From assembly GCF_900109355.1 (NCBI RefSeq), contig NZ_FOBF01000024.1, positions 62,001 to 126,000 on the forward strand: 64,000 nt of DNA, in the 5' to 3' direction. The position numbers and the translations under genes are program-made. The notes beneath the pieces were generated by a model. That model had not been told where the DNA came from. It was given only the letters and a program-made list of their open reading frames with translations, and ran no database searches. Below, one piece after another: positions 44,042-52,300 of the stretch. Source of the DNA: Nonomuraea pusilla (GTDB taxonomy: Bacteria > Actinomycetota > Actinomycetes > Streptosporangiales > Streptosporangiaceae). Position 1 is the first letter of the stretch; each line of letters opens with the position of its first letter.

Positions 44042-45238
44042 TCACGCCGCCGGAGAGGGGGCGGGCTCGACCCTGGCGAGGGTGCTGAGGTGGTGGCGCC
44101 TGGCGTGCAGGACGCCCATGCCGGCCAGGCAGCACAGGGCGCCGAGCAGGTACGGGACGGCGGTGCCGACGTCCTCGCCGAGCTTGGTGGCGACGAACGG
44201 GGCGAGGGCGCCGCCCATCCAGCGGACGAAGTTGTACCCGGCCGAGGCGACGGGCCTCGGGGCGTCGGAGACCTCCATCGCGGACTCGGTGAAGACGGTG
44301 TTGTTGAGCCCGATGGGGATGCCGGACAGGACGGTGAACACGATGATCCCCGCGTGGCCGGACAGCGCGATGCCGATCTGGAGGACGGCGAGCAGGGCCA
44401 GCGACAGGTGCAGCACGTTGACGCGGCCGATCCTGCGCTGGAGCGGCGGCGCGCCGAACACCGACGACAGCGCCACGCACACGCCCCAGCCGAAGAAGAC
44501 CGCCCCGATGCCGTACGGGGACATGCCGAGGATGAACGGGGTGAAGGCGAGGATCGTGAAGAACGCGAAGTTGTAGAACAGCGCGGTGAACGCGGTGGTG
44601 GACAGGCCGCCGTGGGCGAGGGCCCGCAGCGGGGCGCTGAGCTTCGTCTTCACGGCGGGCCTGGCGGCCGGCCGCAGCAGCGTGGCGATGAGCACGAAGC
44701 CCACGGCCATGAGGGTGGCGGTGCCGAAGAACGGGGCGCGCCAGTTCCAGTCGCCGAGCAGGGCGCCGACGAGGGGTCCCGCGGAGATGCCGAGGCCGAG
44801 CGCGGCCTCGTACAGGATGATGGCGGACTCCGCGCCGCCGCTGGCCGCGCCGACGATGACGGCGAGCGCGGTGGCCACGAACAGGGCGTTGCCGAGGCCC
44901 CAGCCGGCGCGGAAGCCGACCAGTTCGGCGACGCCGGTGGAGGTGCCGGCGAGGGCGGCGAAGACGACGACCAGCGCGAGGCCGGCCAGCAGGGTCCGCT
45001 TGCCGCCGATGCGGCTGGAGACCCATCCGGTGACGAGCATGGCGATGGCCGTCACGAGGAAGTAGCTGGTGAACAGCAGCGACACCTGGCTGGGCGTGGC
45101 CTTCAGCCCCTGGGCGATGGAGGGGAGGATGGGGTCGACCAGGCCGATGCCCATGAAGGCGACGACCGCGGCGAACGCGGTGGCCCAGACGGACATGGGC
45201 TGGCGCAGGATTCCCCCGGTGGACCCCTGGGATGTCAT
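44042..45238 (-). CDS. MFS drug-efflux-type transporter under MarR control
   Basis: This 398-residue protein has about 12 membrane helices. VTGWVSSRIGGKRTLLAG is the loop 2-3 signature (G-x-G/S-x2-G-x-R/K form), and GISAGPLVGALLGDWNWRAPF is close to motif C of drug:proton antiporters. It resembles small-molecule exporters; the substrate is unknown. It lies 31 bases after the MarR gene on the same strand, and the two should form one transcript controlled by the tandem operator at 45694-45721. Confidence 0.88.
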   Translation of the reverse strand: MTSQGSTGGILRQPMSVWATAFAAVVAFMGIGLVDPILPSIAQGLKATPSQVSLLFTSYFLVTAIAMLVTGWVSSRIGGKRTLLAGLALVVVFAALAGTSTGVAELVGFRAGWGLGNALFVATALAVIVGAASGGAESAIILYEAALGLGISAGPLVGALLGDWNWRAPFFGTATLMAVGFVLIATLLRPAARPAVKTKLSAPLRALAHGGLSTTAFTALFYNFAFFTILAFTPFILGMSPYGIGAVFFGWGVCVALSSVFGAPPLQRRIGRVNVLHLSLALLAVLQIGIALSGHAGIIVFTVLSGIPIGLNNTVFTESAMEVSDAPRPVASAGYNFVRWMGGALAPFVATKLGEDVGTAVPYLLGALCCLAGMGVLHARRHHLSTLARVEPAPSPAA

Positions 45239-45269
45239 GGTGCTCCTTCTCTGAGATCGGCTCGCGGGT

Positions 45270-45692
45270 TCAGCTGCGGCCGAGCTTGGCCAGGACGGGC
45301 AGGGCGGCGGCGAGCGTCGCGCGCTCCTCGGGCGTCAGGGCGTCCAGCTCGCCGGTGAGGCGGGCGAGCCTGGCCCGCCGGACGGCCAGCAGCCGGTCGC
45401 GGCCCTCGGTGGTGAGCTCGACGGTCCTGACGCGGGCGTCGGCGGGGTCGCTCCCCCGCGCCACCAGGCCGGCGTCCTCCAGCCTGTTGATCTGGACGGT
45501 CATGGTGGGCAGCTGCACGGCGTGCTCCTCGGCGAGCTCGGTCATGCGGCGGGGGCCGTGTTCGAGCGAGCCGAGCACCGAGTACTGCTGGCTGGTGATG
45601 GGCTGGCCCGCGGTGGTGCGCCTGAGCAGGAAGACGAGGTGGCGCAGGACCGCGGAGACCTGCTCCGCGAGGTGGGTGGGATCGTCCGACAT
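45270..45692 (-). CDS. MarR-family transcriptional repressor
   Basis: The 140-residue winged-helix protein has ITSQQYSVLGSLEHGPRRMT, the recognition helix region ELAEEHAVQLPTMTVQINRL, and the wing VARGSDPADARVRTVELT with the Asp-x-Arg wing motif of MarR proteins. Helices at both ends form the dimer interface. ATG 45692 is chosen; a GTG three codons upstream would overlap the operator. No Shine-Dalgarno sequence is seen, and TAGTTG lies 8 bases before the ATG, so the mRNA is probably leaderless. It likely represses itself and the exporter until a ligand binds. Confidence 0.9.
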   Translation of the reverse strand: MSDDPTHLAEQVSAVLRHLVFLLRRTTAGQPITSQQYSVLGSLEHGPRRMTELAEEHAVQLPTMTVQINRLEDAGLVARGSDPADARVRTVELTTEGRDRLLAVRRARLARLTGELDALTPEERATLAAALPVLAKLGRS

Positions 45693-45693
45693 A

Positions 45694-45721
45694 CTTAGCA
45701 CAACTAACTTAGCCTGACTAA
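45694..45721. promoter_or_regulatory. Tandem 14-bp operator at the marR start
   Basis: On the minus strand TTAGTCAGGCTAAG (45721-45708) is followed directly by TTAGTTGTGCTAAG (45707-45694). Each 14-mer is itself a palindrome of the form TTAG-N5-CTAA. The pair begins one base upstream of the marR ATG and covers the likely -10 box, which fits autorepression. Confidence 0.7.
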
Positions 45722-45738
45722 TATTCCGGGCGAAGAAG

Positions 45739-45768
45739 GGGGCGGCACCCCCACTGGGGTACCGCCCC
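45739..45768 (-). terminator. Hairpin terminator after phoD
   Basis: GGGGCGG-N2-CCCC pairs with GGGG-N2-CCGCCCC with one mismatch. On the minus strand it follows the phoD stop by about 10 bases and is trailed by CTTCTTCG. Confidence 0.65.
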
Positions 45769-45777
45769 GCACACCCG

Positions 45778-47460
45778 TCAGGGGCGCTCGGTCTCCAGGC
45801 GGACCGTCTCCTCCACCGTCACCTCGTGCGCGGCCCTGAGGCCCTGGTCGAGCGGGCGCAGGTAGGTCTGCCGCACGCCGGGCACCCGGTCCTCCACCAC
45901 GAACGTGGCCCGCGTGTACACCTCCGCGCCCGGCTCGCGCACGGTCGGCACCACCTTGAAGTCGGCCGTCATGAGGTCGCGCTCGATCCTGGTGAGGACG
46001 TAGCCGCGCTGGTTGTTGTAGAACTTCAGATGCGGGTTGATCCTCAGGAACGGGTGCGCGGCCGGGTCGGAGTCGGCGCCGTCGCCGCCCGTCGAGATCG
46101 AGGTGGCCACCAGCTCCGCGCCCACCGACGGGCCCGTCGGGTCGTCGTAGTCGAGCTTGAGGTCGCTCGCCCAGTGCGCGTGCACGTCGCCGGTGAGCAC
46201 CACGGGGTTGCGCACCTGCGCGTCGATCCAGCCCTGCGTGATGCGCCGGCGCGAGGCGACGTAGCCGTCCCAGGCGTCCTGGCTGGTCACCTTGGCCGGG
46301 CCGGCGTTGTTGTCGCGCTGGGCGAAGAACACCTGCTGCCCGATGACGTCCCACTGGGCGCGGGAGTGGCGGAAGCCGTCGAGCAGCCACGCCTCCTGCT
46401 CGGCGCCGGTGATCGACCTGTTCGGGTCGACGGCGGCGGGGCAGTCCTTGTAGCCGTCGCCGCAGCCCTGGTCGTCGCGGTACTGGCGGGTGTCGAGCAT
46501 GTGGAAGGTGGCCGTCCTCCCCCAGCGGATGCGCCGGTAGAGCTGCATGTCGACGCCGCGCGGGATGGAGGTGCGGCGCAGCGGCATGTTCTCGTAGTAC
46601 GCGCGGAAGGCCGCCTCGCGGCGGGTCAGGAAGCCCGGCTGCGGGATCTCGGGCTTCTCCGGCACCTCGTCGGCCCAGTTGTTGTCGAGCTCGTGGTCGT
46701 CCCAGACCACCAGCCAGGGCGCGGCGGCGTGCGCGGCCTGCAGGTCGGGGTCGGCCTTGTACTGGGCGTGGCGCTGGCGGTAATTGGCCAGCGTCTCGGT
46801 CTCGGGGCCCTCGTGGTGGCGGACGTTGCCGCCGGGGATGGTGTAGGTGTTCCTCGTGTACTCGTACTGGTAGTCGCCGAGGTGCAGGATCAGGTCGGGG
46901 TGCTCCTCGGCCAGCCTGCGGTACGAGGTGAAGTAGCCGTGCTCGTACTGGGCGCAGGAGACGAACGCCATCGCGAGGGGGCCGCCGTACGACAGCGGGT
47001 GGGGCGCGGTGCGGGCGCGGCCGACGGGCGAGACGTACGGCCCGACGCGGAAGCGGTACCAGTACTCCCGGTCGGAGCTGAGCCCCTGCACCTCGACGTG
47101 GACGCTGTGCCCCCACTCCGGCACGGCGGCGGCCACCCCGGCGCGGACGACGCGGCGGCAGCGCTCGTCGGCGTACACCTGCCACTGCACGGGGAACGGC
47201 CGCTGGGGCATGCCGCCGAACCCGTCCTCGGCCAGCGGCTGCTGGGCGAGCCTGGTCCACAGCACGAAGCCCTCGTGGTCGGGGTCGCCGCAGGCCACCC
47301 CGAGCGTGAACGGGTCGGTGGTCAGGCCGCGCGAGGCGAGGGTCTGCGCCGTCTCGGCGGCCGGGTCCTGGTCGTCGGCGCGGGCGGCGGCGGGAACGGC
47401 GGCGGCGGCGCCCGCCGCCAGCCCGGTGACGAGGAAGTGGCGGCGGTTCAGGTTCGGCAC
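45778..47460 (-). CDS. phoD: Alkaline phosphatase D, Tat-exported
   Basis: The 560-residue PhoD releases phosphate from mono- and diesters outside the cell using Fe/Ca. The Tat signal has RRHFLV at residues 6-11 and an Ala-rich h-region ending PAAARA. The PhoD N-domain (FTLGVACGDPDHEGFVLWTR) precedes the catalytic domain, with VSCAQYEHGYFTSYRR, LHLGDYQYEY, WDDHELDNNW and VLTGDVHAHWASDL. Both metal centres look complete. GTG 47460 follows GAGGAG. A PHO-box-like element lies 62-72 bases upstream. The gene separates pdxS from the marR-MFS pair. Confidence 0.95.
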   Translation of the reverse strand: MPNLNRRHFLVTGLAAGAAAAVPAAARADDQDPAAETAQTLASRGLTTDPFTLGVACGDPDHEGFVLWTRLAQQPLAEDGFGGMPQRPFPVQWQVYADERCRRVVRAGVAAAVPEWGHSVHVEVQGLSSDREYWYRFRVGPYVSPVGRARTAPHPLSYGGPLAMAFVSCAQYEHGYFTSYRRLAEEHPDLILHLGDYQYEYTRNTYTIPGGNVRHHEGPETETLANYRQRHAQYKADPDLQAAHAAAPWLVVWDDHELDNNWADEVPEKPEIPQPGFLTRREAAFRAYYENMPLRRTSIPRGVDMQLYRRIRWGRTATFHMLDTRQYRDDQGCGDGYKDCPAAVDPNRSITGAEQEAWLLDGFRHSRAQWDVIGQQVFFAQRDNNAGPAKVTSQDAWDGYVASRRRITQGWIDAQVRNPVVLTGDVHAHWASDLKLDYDDPTGPSVGAELVATSISTGGDGADSDPAAHPFLRINPHLKFYNNQRGYVLTRIERDLMTADFKVVPTVREPGAEVYTRATFVVEDRVPGVRQTYLRPLDQGLRAAHEVTVEETVRLETERP

Positions 47461-47521
47461 GGATGCTCCTCGGGACGATCAAGGCTGAGGGACGCCCGTA
47501 GCCTGACTGAAGATCATGGCT

Positions 47522-47532
47522 CCCGAGTGAAC
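47522..47532 (-). promoter_or_regulatory. PHO-box-like element upstream of phoD
   Basis: GTTCACTCGGG on the minus strand matches the Streptomyces PhoP direct-repeat unit G(G/T)TCAYYYR(G/C)G at all 11 positions. Adjacent 11-mers do not match well, though CTTCAGTCAGG nine bases on is a weak second unit. Its position before a phosphatase gene supports PhoP control. Confidence 0.5.
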
Positions 47533-47550
47533 ATCCGGCGACACGCGAGA

Positions 47551-47575
47551 GGCGACATCCTTCGTGGATGCCGCC
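47551..47575 (-). terminator. Hairpin terminator after pdxS
   Basis: On the minus strand GGCGGCATCC pairs with GGATGTCGCC (one G-U pair) around a 5-base loop, 46 bases after the pdxS stop. It separates pdxS from phoD. Confidence 0.6.
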
Positions 47576-47621
47576 TCCGCGGAAAACAACCGCCGTCAGC
47601 CGGACGGGACTCCGGCTCCCG

Positions 47622-48527
47622 TCACCAGCCGCGCTCGGCCAGCCGGTGCGGCTGCGGGATCTCGTCGACGTTGATGCCGACCATGGCCTCGCCCAGGCCG
47701 CGCGAGACCTTGGCGACGACGTCGGGGTCGTCGTGGAAGGTGGTGGCCTTGACGATGGCCGCCGCCCGCTTGGCCGGGTCGCCCGACTTGAAGATGCCGG
47801 AGCCGACGAACACGCCCTCGGCGCCGAGCTGCATCATCATGGCGGCGTCGGCCGGGGTGGCGATGCCGCCCGCGGTGAACAGCACGACCGGCAGCTTGCC
47901 GGTCCTCGCGACCTCGGCGACCAGCTCGTACGGCGCCTGCAGCTCCTTGGCGGCGACGTACAGCTCGTCCTCGGGCAGGGAGGTGAGCCGCTTGATCTCG
48001 CCGCGGATCGTGCGCATGTGGGTGACGGCGTTGGACACGTCGCCGGTGCCGGCCTCGCCCTTGGAGCGGATCATGGCCGCGCCCTCGGTGATGCGGCGCA
48101 TGGCCTCGCCGAGGTTGGTCGCGCCGCACACGAACGGCACGGTGAACTGCCACTTGTCGATGTGGTTGGCGTAGTCGGCCGGGGTCAGCACCTCGGACTC
48201 GTCGATGTAGTCGACGCCGAGCGACTGCAGCACCTGGGCCTCGACGAAGTGGCCGATGCGGGCCTTGGCCATGACGGGGATGGAGACGGCGCCGATGATG
48301 CCCTCGATCATGTCGGGGTCGCTCATCCTGGACACGCCGCCCTGGGCCCGGATGTCGGCGGGCACGCGCTCGAGCGCCATGACGGCGACGGCGCCGGCGT
48401 CCTCAGCGATCTTCGCCTGCTCGGGGGTGACGACGTCCATGATGACGCCGCCCTTGAGCATCTCTGCCATGCCGCGCTTGACGCGGGCCGTTCCGGTGAC
48501 GGGGGTGGTTTCGGGCGTGCTGGACAA
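47622..48527 (-). CDS. pdxS: Pyridoxal 5'-phosphate synthase PdxS subunit
   Basis: The 301-residue TIM-barrel subunit makes PLP from ribose 5-phosphate, glyceraldehyde 3-phosphate and ammonia. It has RVKRGMAEMLKGGVIMDVVT, ALERVPADIRAQGGVSRMSD, the Lys-containing MAKARIGHFVEAQ, and FTAGGIATPADAAMMMQLGA. The start is TTG 48527, preceded by GAGGT. It is separated from pdxT by three genes, which is unusual because the two are normally adjacent. The inverted repeat GACAT-N6-ATGTC at 48602-48617 upstream may be a regulatory site. Confidence 0.96.
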   Translation of the reverse strand: MSSTPETTPVTGTARVKRGMAEMLKGGVIMDVVTPEQAKIAEDAGAVAVMALERVPADIRAQGGVSRMSDPDMIEGIIGAVSIPVMAKARIGHFVEAQVLQSLGVDYIDESEVLTPADYANHIDKWQFTVPFVCGATNLGEAMRRITEGAAMIRSKGEAGTGDVSNAVTHMRTIRGEIKRLTSLPEDELYVAAKELQAPYELVAEVARTGKLPVVLFTAGGIATPADAAMMMQLGAEGVFVGSGIFKSGDPAKRAAAIVKATTFHDDPDVVAKVSRGLGEAMVGINVDEIPQPHRLAERGW

Positions 48528-48601
48528 CGGTCTACCTCACGGCTCTCAAGGCGAACGGTACGTACTCAACCCCATCGTAGGTCCTGACAGACCTCTCCCC
48601 C

Positions 48602-48617
48602 GACATGCCAAGATGTC
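48602..48617. promoter_or_regulatory. Inverted repeat upstream of pdxS
   Basis: GACAT and ATGTC arms with 6 bases between lie about 75 bases before the pdxS start, in the 122-base gap after the DUF3048 gene. A second palindromic stretch, GGTCCTGACAGACC, follows at about 48581-48594. These could be operator half-sites for pdxS; no regulator is identified. Confidence 0.3.
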
Positions 48618-48649
48618 AGCATTTTGTGCCGGAGTTGTACACCGAGGCG

Positions 48650-49663
48650 TCAGGGGATGACGGGCTTGCGGCTGGCGAGCGCCACCCAGACCTGGCCGGG
48701 GGCGAAGTTCATCGGCTCGCCGCTCTCCGTGGTGAACGTCGTGCCGCTGTCCTCTGATTCCCGCTCCCACCGCGCCTTGTACGCCTTCCCGTCGCGCAGC
48801 ACGATCGCCGTGCCCTTGCCGGTGCTGTGGACGAGCGGGGTGTAGCTCTGGTTCTTGTCGTGGAACTCGGAGCGCTCGGTCTTGGTGTACTGGACGACGA
48901 TCGTCGGGGCGCCCAGCTGCCCGCCCTCGGCGGCGATGTCCTTCTTGCCGTCCTGCCAGATCAGCCACTGCTTCTTCGCCTCCGACCAGGCGAAGGTGAA
49001 GCGCGCGGCCGGCCACTTGACGGTGAACGCCTTCTTCGGCACGCCGCCCTCGGCCGGGGCGTCGCCGAAGGTGAAGCCGATGTCCTTGGCCTTGCTCGCC
49101 TTGGGCGCCTTGGCGAGGAGCTGCTTGGTGTTGGCGAACAGGTTGTAGGGGGCGAAGCGGCCCGGCTGGCGGAAGAAGGCGCCCGGGTTGCGGGTGTCGC
49201 CGACGTCGAACAGCGACGCCTTCGCCATGAACGGCAGCATCTTCGTCTGCACGCCCGAGTAGGCGAAGGCGGGCTTGCCGAACTGCGGCACGATGTGCAG
49301 GTCGGAGATGCGGGCGCTGCGGACCGGGCCCACCTTCGGCGGCATCTTCGACGAGAAGATCGCCATGAGGCGGGTCAGCCCGGCCTCCACCTGCTCGACG
49401 TAGACGATGTCGGCGCTCTTCAGCCCGAGCTGCGGCTTGCCCGCGGAGGTGTTCTCGATCTTCACGGCGAGCACCGGGCCCAGCTCGTCGGCGGGCAGGC
49501 CGGTGAAGGGGTGGCCCTTGTCCTCCGGCGTCGGCTCCTCCGTGGGGGCCGCCGTGGCCGCCTGCGGCGCCTTGCCGGGGGCCGGCTCGTCCGAGCTACA
49601 GGCCGCGACGGGCAGCAGCACCGCCCCTGCCAGCGTCACCGTGATCATCCGGGTAAGCCGCAC
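48650..49663 (-). CDS. DUF3048 lipoprotein
   Basis: The 337-residue protein has a lipoprotein signal peptide with the lipobox LPVAAC and a Pro/Thr/Glu-rich linker. The DUF3048 domain follows: HPFTGLP, VLAVKIENTSAGKPQLGL, ADIVYVEQVEAGLTRLMAIF, and KVGPVRSARISDLHI. It should be anchored on the outer face of the membrane. The B. subtilis relative YerB belongs to this family, whose biochemical role is not established. GTG 49663 follows GGAG. It may be read from the same direction as pdxS but is separated by 122 bases. Confidence 0.9.
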   Translation of the reverse strand: MRLTRMITVTLAGAVLLPVAACSSDEPAPGKAPQAATAAPTEEPTPEDKGHPFTGLPADELGPVLAVKIENTSAGKPQLGLKSADIVYVEQVEAGLTRLMAIFSSKMPPKVGPVRSARISDLHIVPQFGKPAFAYSGVQTKMLPFMAKASLFDVGDTRNPGAFFRQPGRFAPYNLFANTKQLLAKAPKASKAKDIGFTFGDAPAEGGVPKKAFTVKWPAARFTFAWSEAKKQWLIWQDGKKDIAAEGGQLGAPTIVVQYTKTERSEFHDKNQSYTPLVHSTGKGTAIVLRDGKAYKARWERESEDSGTTFTTESGEPMNFAPGQVWVALASRKPVIP

Positions 49664-49725
49664 CTGTGCACTCCTCGCCTCTTCCGAAAAACGGGAAGAA
49701 GCTTACCGGCCCTGCAAAAATCAGG

Positions 49726-50268
49726 TCATTCCATTGCCATAGTCGCCGGTGGATTGTCATCGATCTCGAAGAACTGCGGGAACTCCGTGTGCCCCGCCAG
49801 CCGCAGCGTCCGCGCCAGCCAGCGCCGCTGCGCCGTACGCGTCACCCCCACCGCGTTGTTGTAGAACCGGCGCGAGTAGACCACCTTGGCCACCGCCGCG
49901 TCGAGCTCCTCCAGCAGGTCGGAGCCGCCCGGCGACTCCGACAGCCGCTCCCTGAACCGCTCCTGGTCCGCCGCGGCCCGCAGCGCCCGCGACAGGTCGC
50001 TCTCGGCGTGCTCGCGCTCCTCCGGGCCCGCCATCCGCGCCTCGTGCGCCGCCGCCGCCAGCACCAGCGACGTCGCCGGGTCGAGCAGGCGCGAGCCGGC
50101 CAGCTCCAGCACCACCGCGCGGCGCCGCATCAGCGCCGCGTCCAGCGACTCCTTGGCCAGCTCCAGCCGGATGTGCAGGCGGTCCAGCCGCCCGGCCCGC
50201 CAGGAGACGTACACGGCCATGAGCACCACGACGATGCCCACGACCAGCACCACCACGGTGGACGTCAC
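49726..50268 (-). CDS. LemA-like single-pass membrane protein
   Basis: This 180-residue protein has an N-terminal transmembrane helix (VVVLVVGIVVVLMAVYVSWR) and a long helical domain ending in SRRFYNNAVGVTRTAQRRW, then GHTEFPQFFEID. The RFYNNAV block and the final F-P-x-F segment resemble LemA. LemA proteins are N-out membrane proteins of unclear function. GTG 50268 overlaps the pimA stop by 4 bases (GTGA), so it is the last gene of the pgsA-acyltransferase-pimA operon, which suggests an envelope role. Confidence 0.75.
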   Translation of the reverse strand: MTSTVVVLVVGIVVVLMAVYVSWRAGRLDRLHIRLELAKESLDAALMRRRAVVLELAGSRLLDPATSLVLAAAAHEARMAGPEEREHAESDLSRALRAAADQERFRERLSESPGGSDLLEELDAAVAKVVYSRRFYNNAVGVTRTAQRRWLARTLRLAGHTEFPQFFEIDDNPPATMAME

Positions 50269-51395
50269 AGGTCTTCCTCCACCCGCCCGACGCCGCCGGT
50301 GGTCACGGTCTCGTACACCCGCACCACGTCCCGCGCCACCGTCGACCAGTCGTACTTCCTGACCGCCACCAGGGCCTCCTCGGCCAGCTTGGCCCGCCGC
50401 TCGGGGGCGTCGAGCAGCGCTGCCGCCTCGCGCGCCAGCGACGCCGGGTCGCCGTTGGAGAACAGCGCGCCCGCCTGGCCCTCGCCCAGCACCTTGCGGA
50501 ACGCCGGGATGTCGCTGGCCAGCACCGTCGCGCCCGACGCCATCGCCTCGGCCAGCACGATGCCGAAGCTCTCGCCCCGGGTGTTGGGCGCGCAGAACAC
50601 GTCCACCGAGTGGTAGGCGCGGATCTTGTCGGCCTCGCTCACCATGCCCAGCACGGTCACGCGGTCGTGGAAGTCGCGGCGCACCCGCTCGTAGACGTCC
50701 TTCTCGTCGCCCGGCCCCGCGATGAGCAGCTTCAGCCCCGGCCGCTCGGCCGCCAGCGCGTCGAACGCCTCCAGCAGGATCGGCAGGCCCTTGCGCTCCT
50801 CGTCCATGCGGCCGAGGAAGCCGATGGTGCGGCCGTCGGGCCCCCAGCCGTCGAGCGGCTCCGCGTGGGCGTAGCGGCTCACCGTCACGCCGTTCGGGAT
50901 CAGCACCGCGTCGCCGCCGAACTGCTCCACCAGGCTCTTGCGCGCCGCGTCGGACACCGCGATGCGGCCCGTCAGCTTCTCCAGCGCGCTGCGCAGCAGC
51001 GGCTCGGCCACCGCGATCGCCCGCGAGCGCGAGAACGAGGCGTGGAACGTCGCCACGATCGGGCCCTTGGCCGCCCAGCAGGCCAGCACGCCGAGGCTCG
51101 GGATCAGCGGCTCGTGGATGTGCAGCACGTCGAACTCGCCCGTACGGACCCACCGCCGCACCCGCGCCGCCGACAGGAAGCCGAACGACATGCGCGCCAC
51201 CGACCCGTTGTACGGCACCGGCACCGCCCGGCCCGCGCCCGTCACGTACGGCGGCAGCTCCTCGTCGTCGGCCGCGGGCGCGATCACCGACACGTCGTGC
51301 CCCTGCGCCATCAGCGCCTGCGCCAGGTCGTCGATGTGCTGCTTCACCCCGCCGGGGACGTCCCAGGTGTAGGGGCAGACGATGCCGATCCTCAT
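50265..51395 (-). CDS. pimA: Phosphatidylinositol alpha-mannosyltransferase
   Basis: The 376-residue GT-B fold enzyme (GT4) adds the first mannose from GDP-mannose to phosphatidylinositol on the inner membrane face. It has MRIGIVCPYTWDVPGGVKQH, the membrane-contact region, GFLGRMDEERKGLP, and the EX7E motif in RGESFGIVLAEAMA. Length matches PimA. The start overlaps the acyltransferase stop by 4 bases. The order pgsA, acyltransferase, pimA is conserved from mycobacteria to streptomycetes. Confidence 0.94.
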   Translation of the reverse strand: MRIGIVCPYTWDVPGGVKQHIDDLAQALMAQGHDVSVIAPAADDEELPPYVTGAGRAVPVPYNGSVARMSFGFLSAARVRRWVRTGEFDVLHIHEPLIPSLGVLACWAAKGPIVATFHASFSRSRAIAVAEPLLRSALEKLTGRIAVSDAARKSLVEQFGGDAVLIPNGVTVSRYAHAEPLDGWGPDGRTIGFLGRMDEERKGLPILLEAFDALAAERPGLKLLIAGPGDEKDVYERVRRDFHDRVTVLGMVSEADKIRAYHSVDVFCAPNTRGESFGIVLAEAMASGATVLASDIPAFRKVLGEGQAGALFSNGDPASLAREAAALLDAPERRAKLAEEALVAVRKYDWSTVARDVVRVYETVTTGGVGRVEEDL

Positions 51396-52300
51396 CGGGA
51401 CAGGTCCTCCAGCCAGAGCCGCTGCAGCATGTGCCAGTCCTCGGGGTGCTCGGCGATGCCCTTCTCGAAGACGTCGACCAGGCTCTGCGCCACGGCCGCC
51501 ACCTTCTCCTGCCTGGTGCCCTCGGCCGGCACCGGCACCTCCTCGTGGATGTCGATGCCCCAGTCGTCGCCGTCGAAGTAGACGACGGCGGGCAGCAGCG
51601 CCGCGCCCGTCTGCACCGCCAGCAGCGGCGGCCCCGCGGGGACCTTGGTGGCCGCGCCGAAGAAGCGCACCTCCACGCCGCTCCTGGTCAGGTCGCGCTC
51701 GGCCGGCAGGCACACCACGCCACCCTTGCGCAGCCGGGTGGCGAGGGTGCCGAAGTTGTGGCCGTCGCCGCCGGTCAGCGGCAGCACCTCCATGCCGAGG
51801 CCCTCGCGGAAGGCGACGTACCTGCGGAACAGCGACTCGGGCCGCAGCCGCTCCGCCACCGTGGTGAACGGGTGGCCCACCGCCACCAGCCAGGCGCCCG
51901 CCTGGTCCCAGTTGCCCATGTGCGGCAGCGCCAGCACCACGCCCCGGCCGGACGCCACCGTGTCGTGGACGTGCTCCGCGCCGGTGACGTGGGTGCGCCG
52001 CACGATCTCGTCCCTGTCCATGCGCGGCAGCCGGAAGATCTCGTGGAAGTAGCGGAAGTACGAGCGCATGCCCGCCCTGCTCAGCTCGCGCAGCTCGGCG
52101 CCGTCGGCGTCGAGGCCCGTCACCCTGGACAGGTTCGACTCCAGGCGCTGCACGGACTTCCCCCGCCCGCGCCAGACGCGGTCGGCCATCAGGCGGAACA
52201 CCGCCGCCGTCGGCCGCTGCGGCAGCAGCGGCACCAGCGCCCAGCCCGCCGCGAAGCCCGCGGCCATCACGCGATCGCCGATGGAGACCTTCTCGCTCAT
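51392..52300 (-). CDS. patA: Phosphatidylinositol mannoside acyltransferase
   Basis: This 302-residue protein of the HtrB/LpxL-like acyltransferase family acylates PIM1 or PIM2 in mycobacteria. The catalytic HX4D motif is in LPHMGNWDQAG, followed by FREGLGMEVLPLTGGDG and CLPAERDLTRSGVEVRFFG. A hydrophobic N-terminal helix (MAAGFAAGWALVPLLP) anchors it to the membrane. ATG 52300 overlaps the pgsA stop by 4 bases, so the two enzymes are made together. Confidence 0.93.
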   Translation of the reverse strand: MSEKVSIGDRVMAAGFAAGWALVPLLPQRPTAAVFRLMADRVWRGRGKSVQRLESNLSRVTGLDADGAELRELSRAGMRSYFRYFHEIFRLPRMDRDEIVRRTHVTGAEHVHDTVASGRGVVLALPHMGNWDQAGAWLVAVGHPFTTVAERLRPESLFRRYVAFREGLGMEVLPLTGGDGHNFGTLATRLRKGGVVCLPAERDLTRSGVEVRFFGAATKVPAGPPLLAVQTGAALLPAVVYFDGDDWGIDIHEEVPVPAEGTRQEKVAAVAQSLVDVFEKGIAEHPEDWHMLQRLWLEDLSR

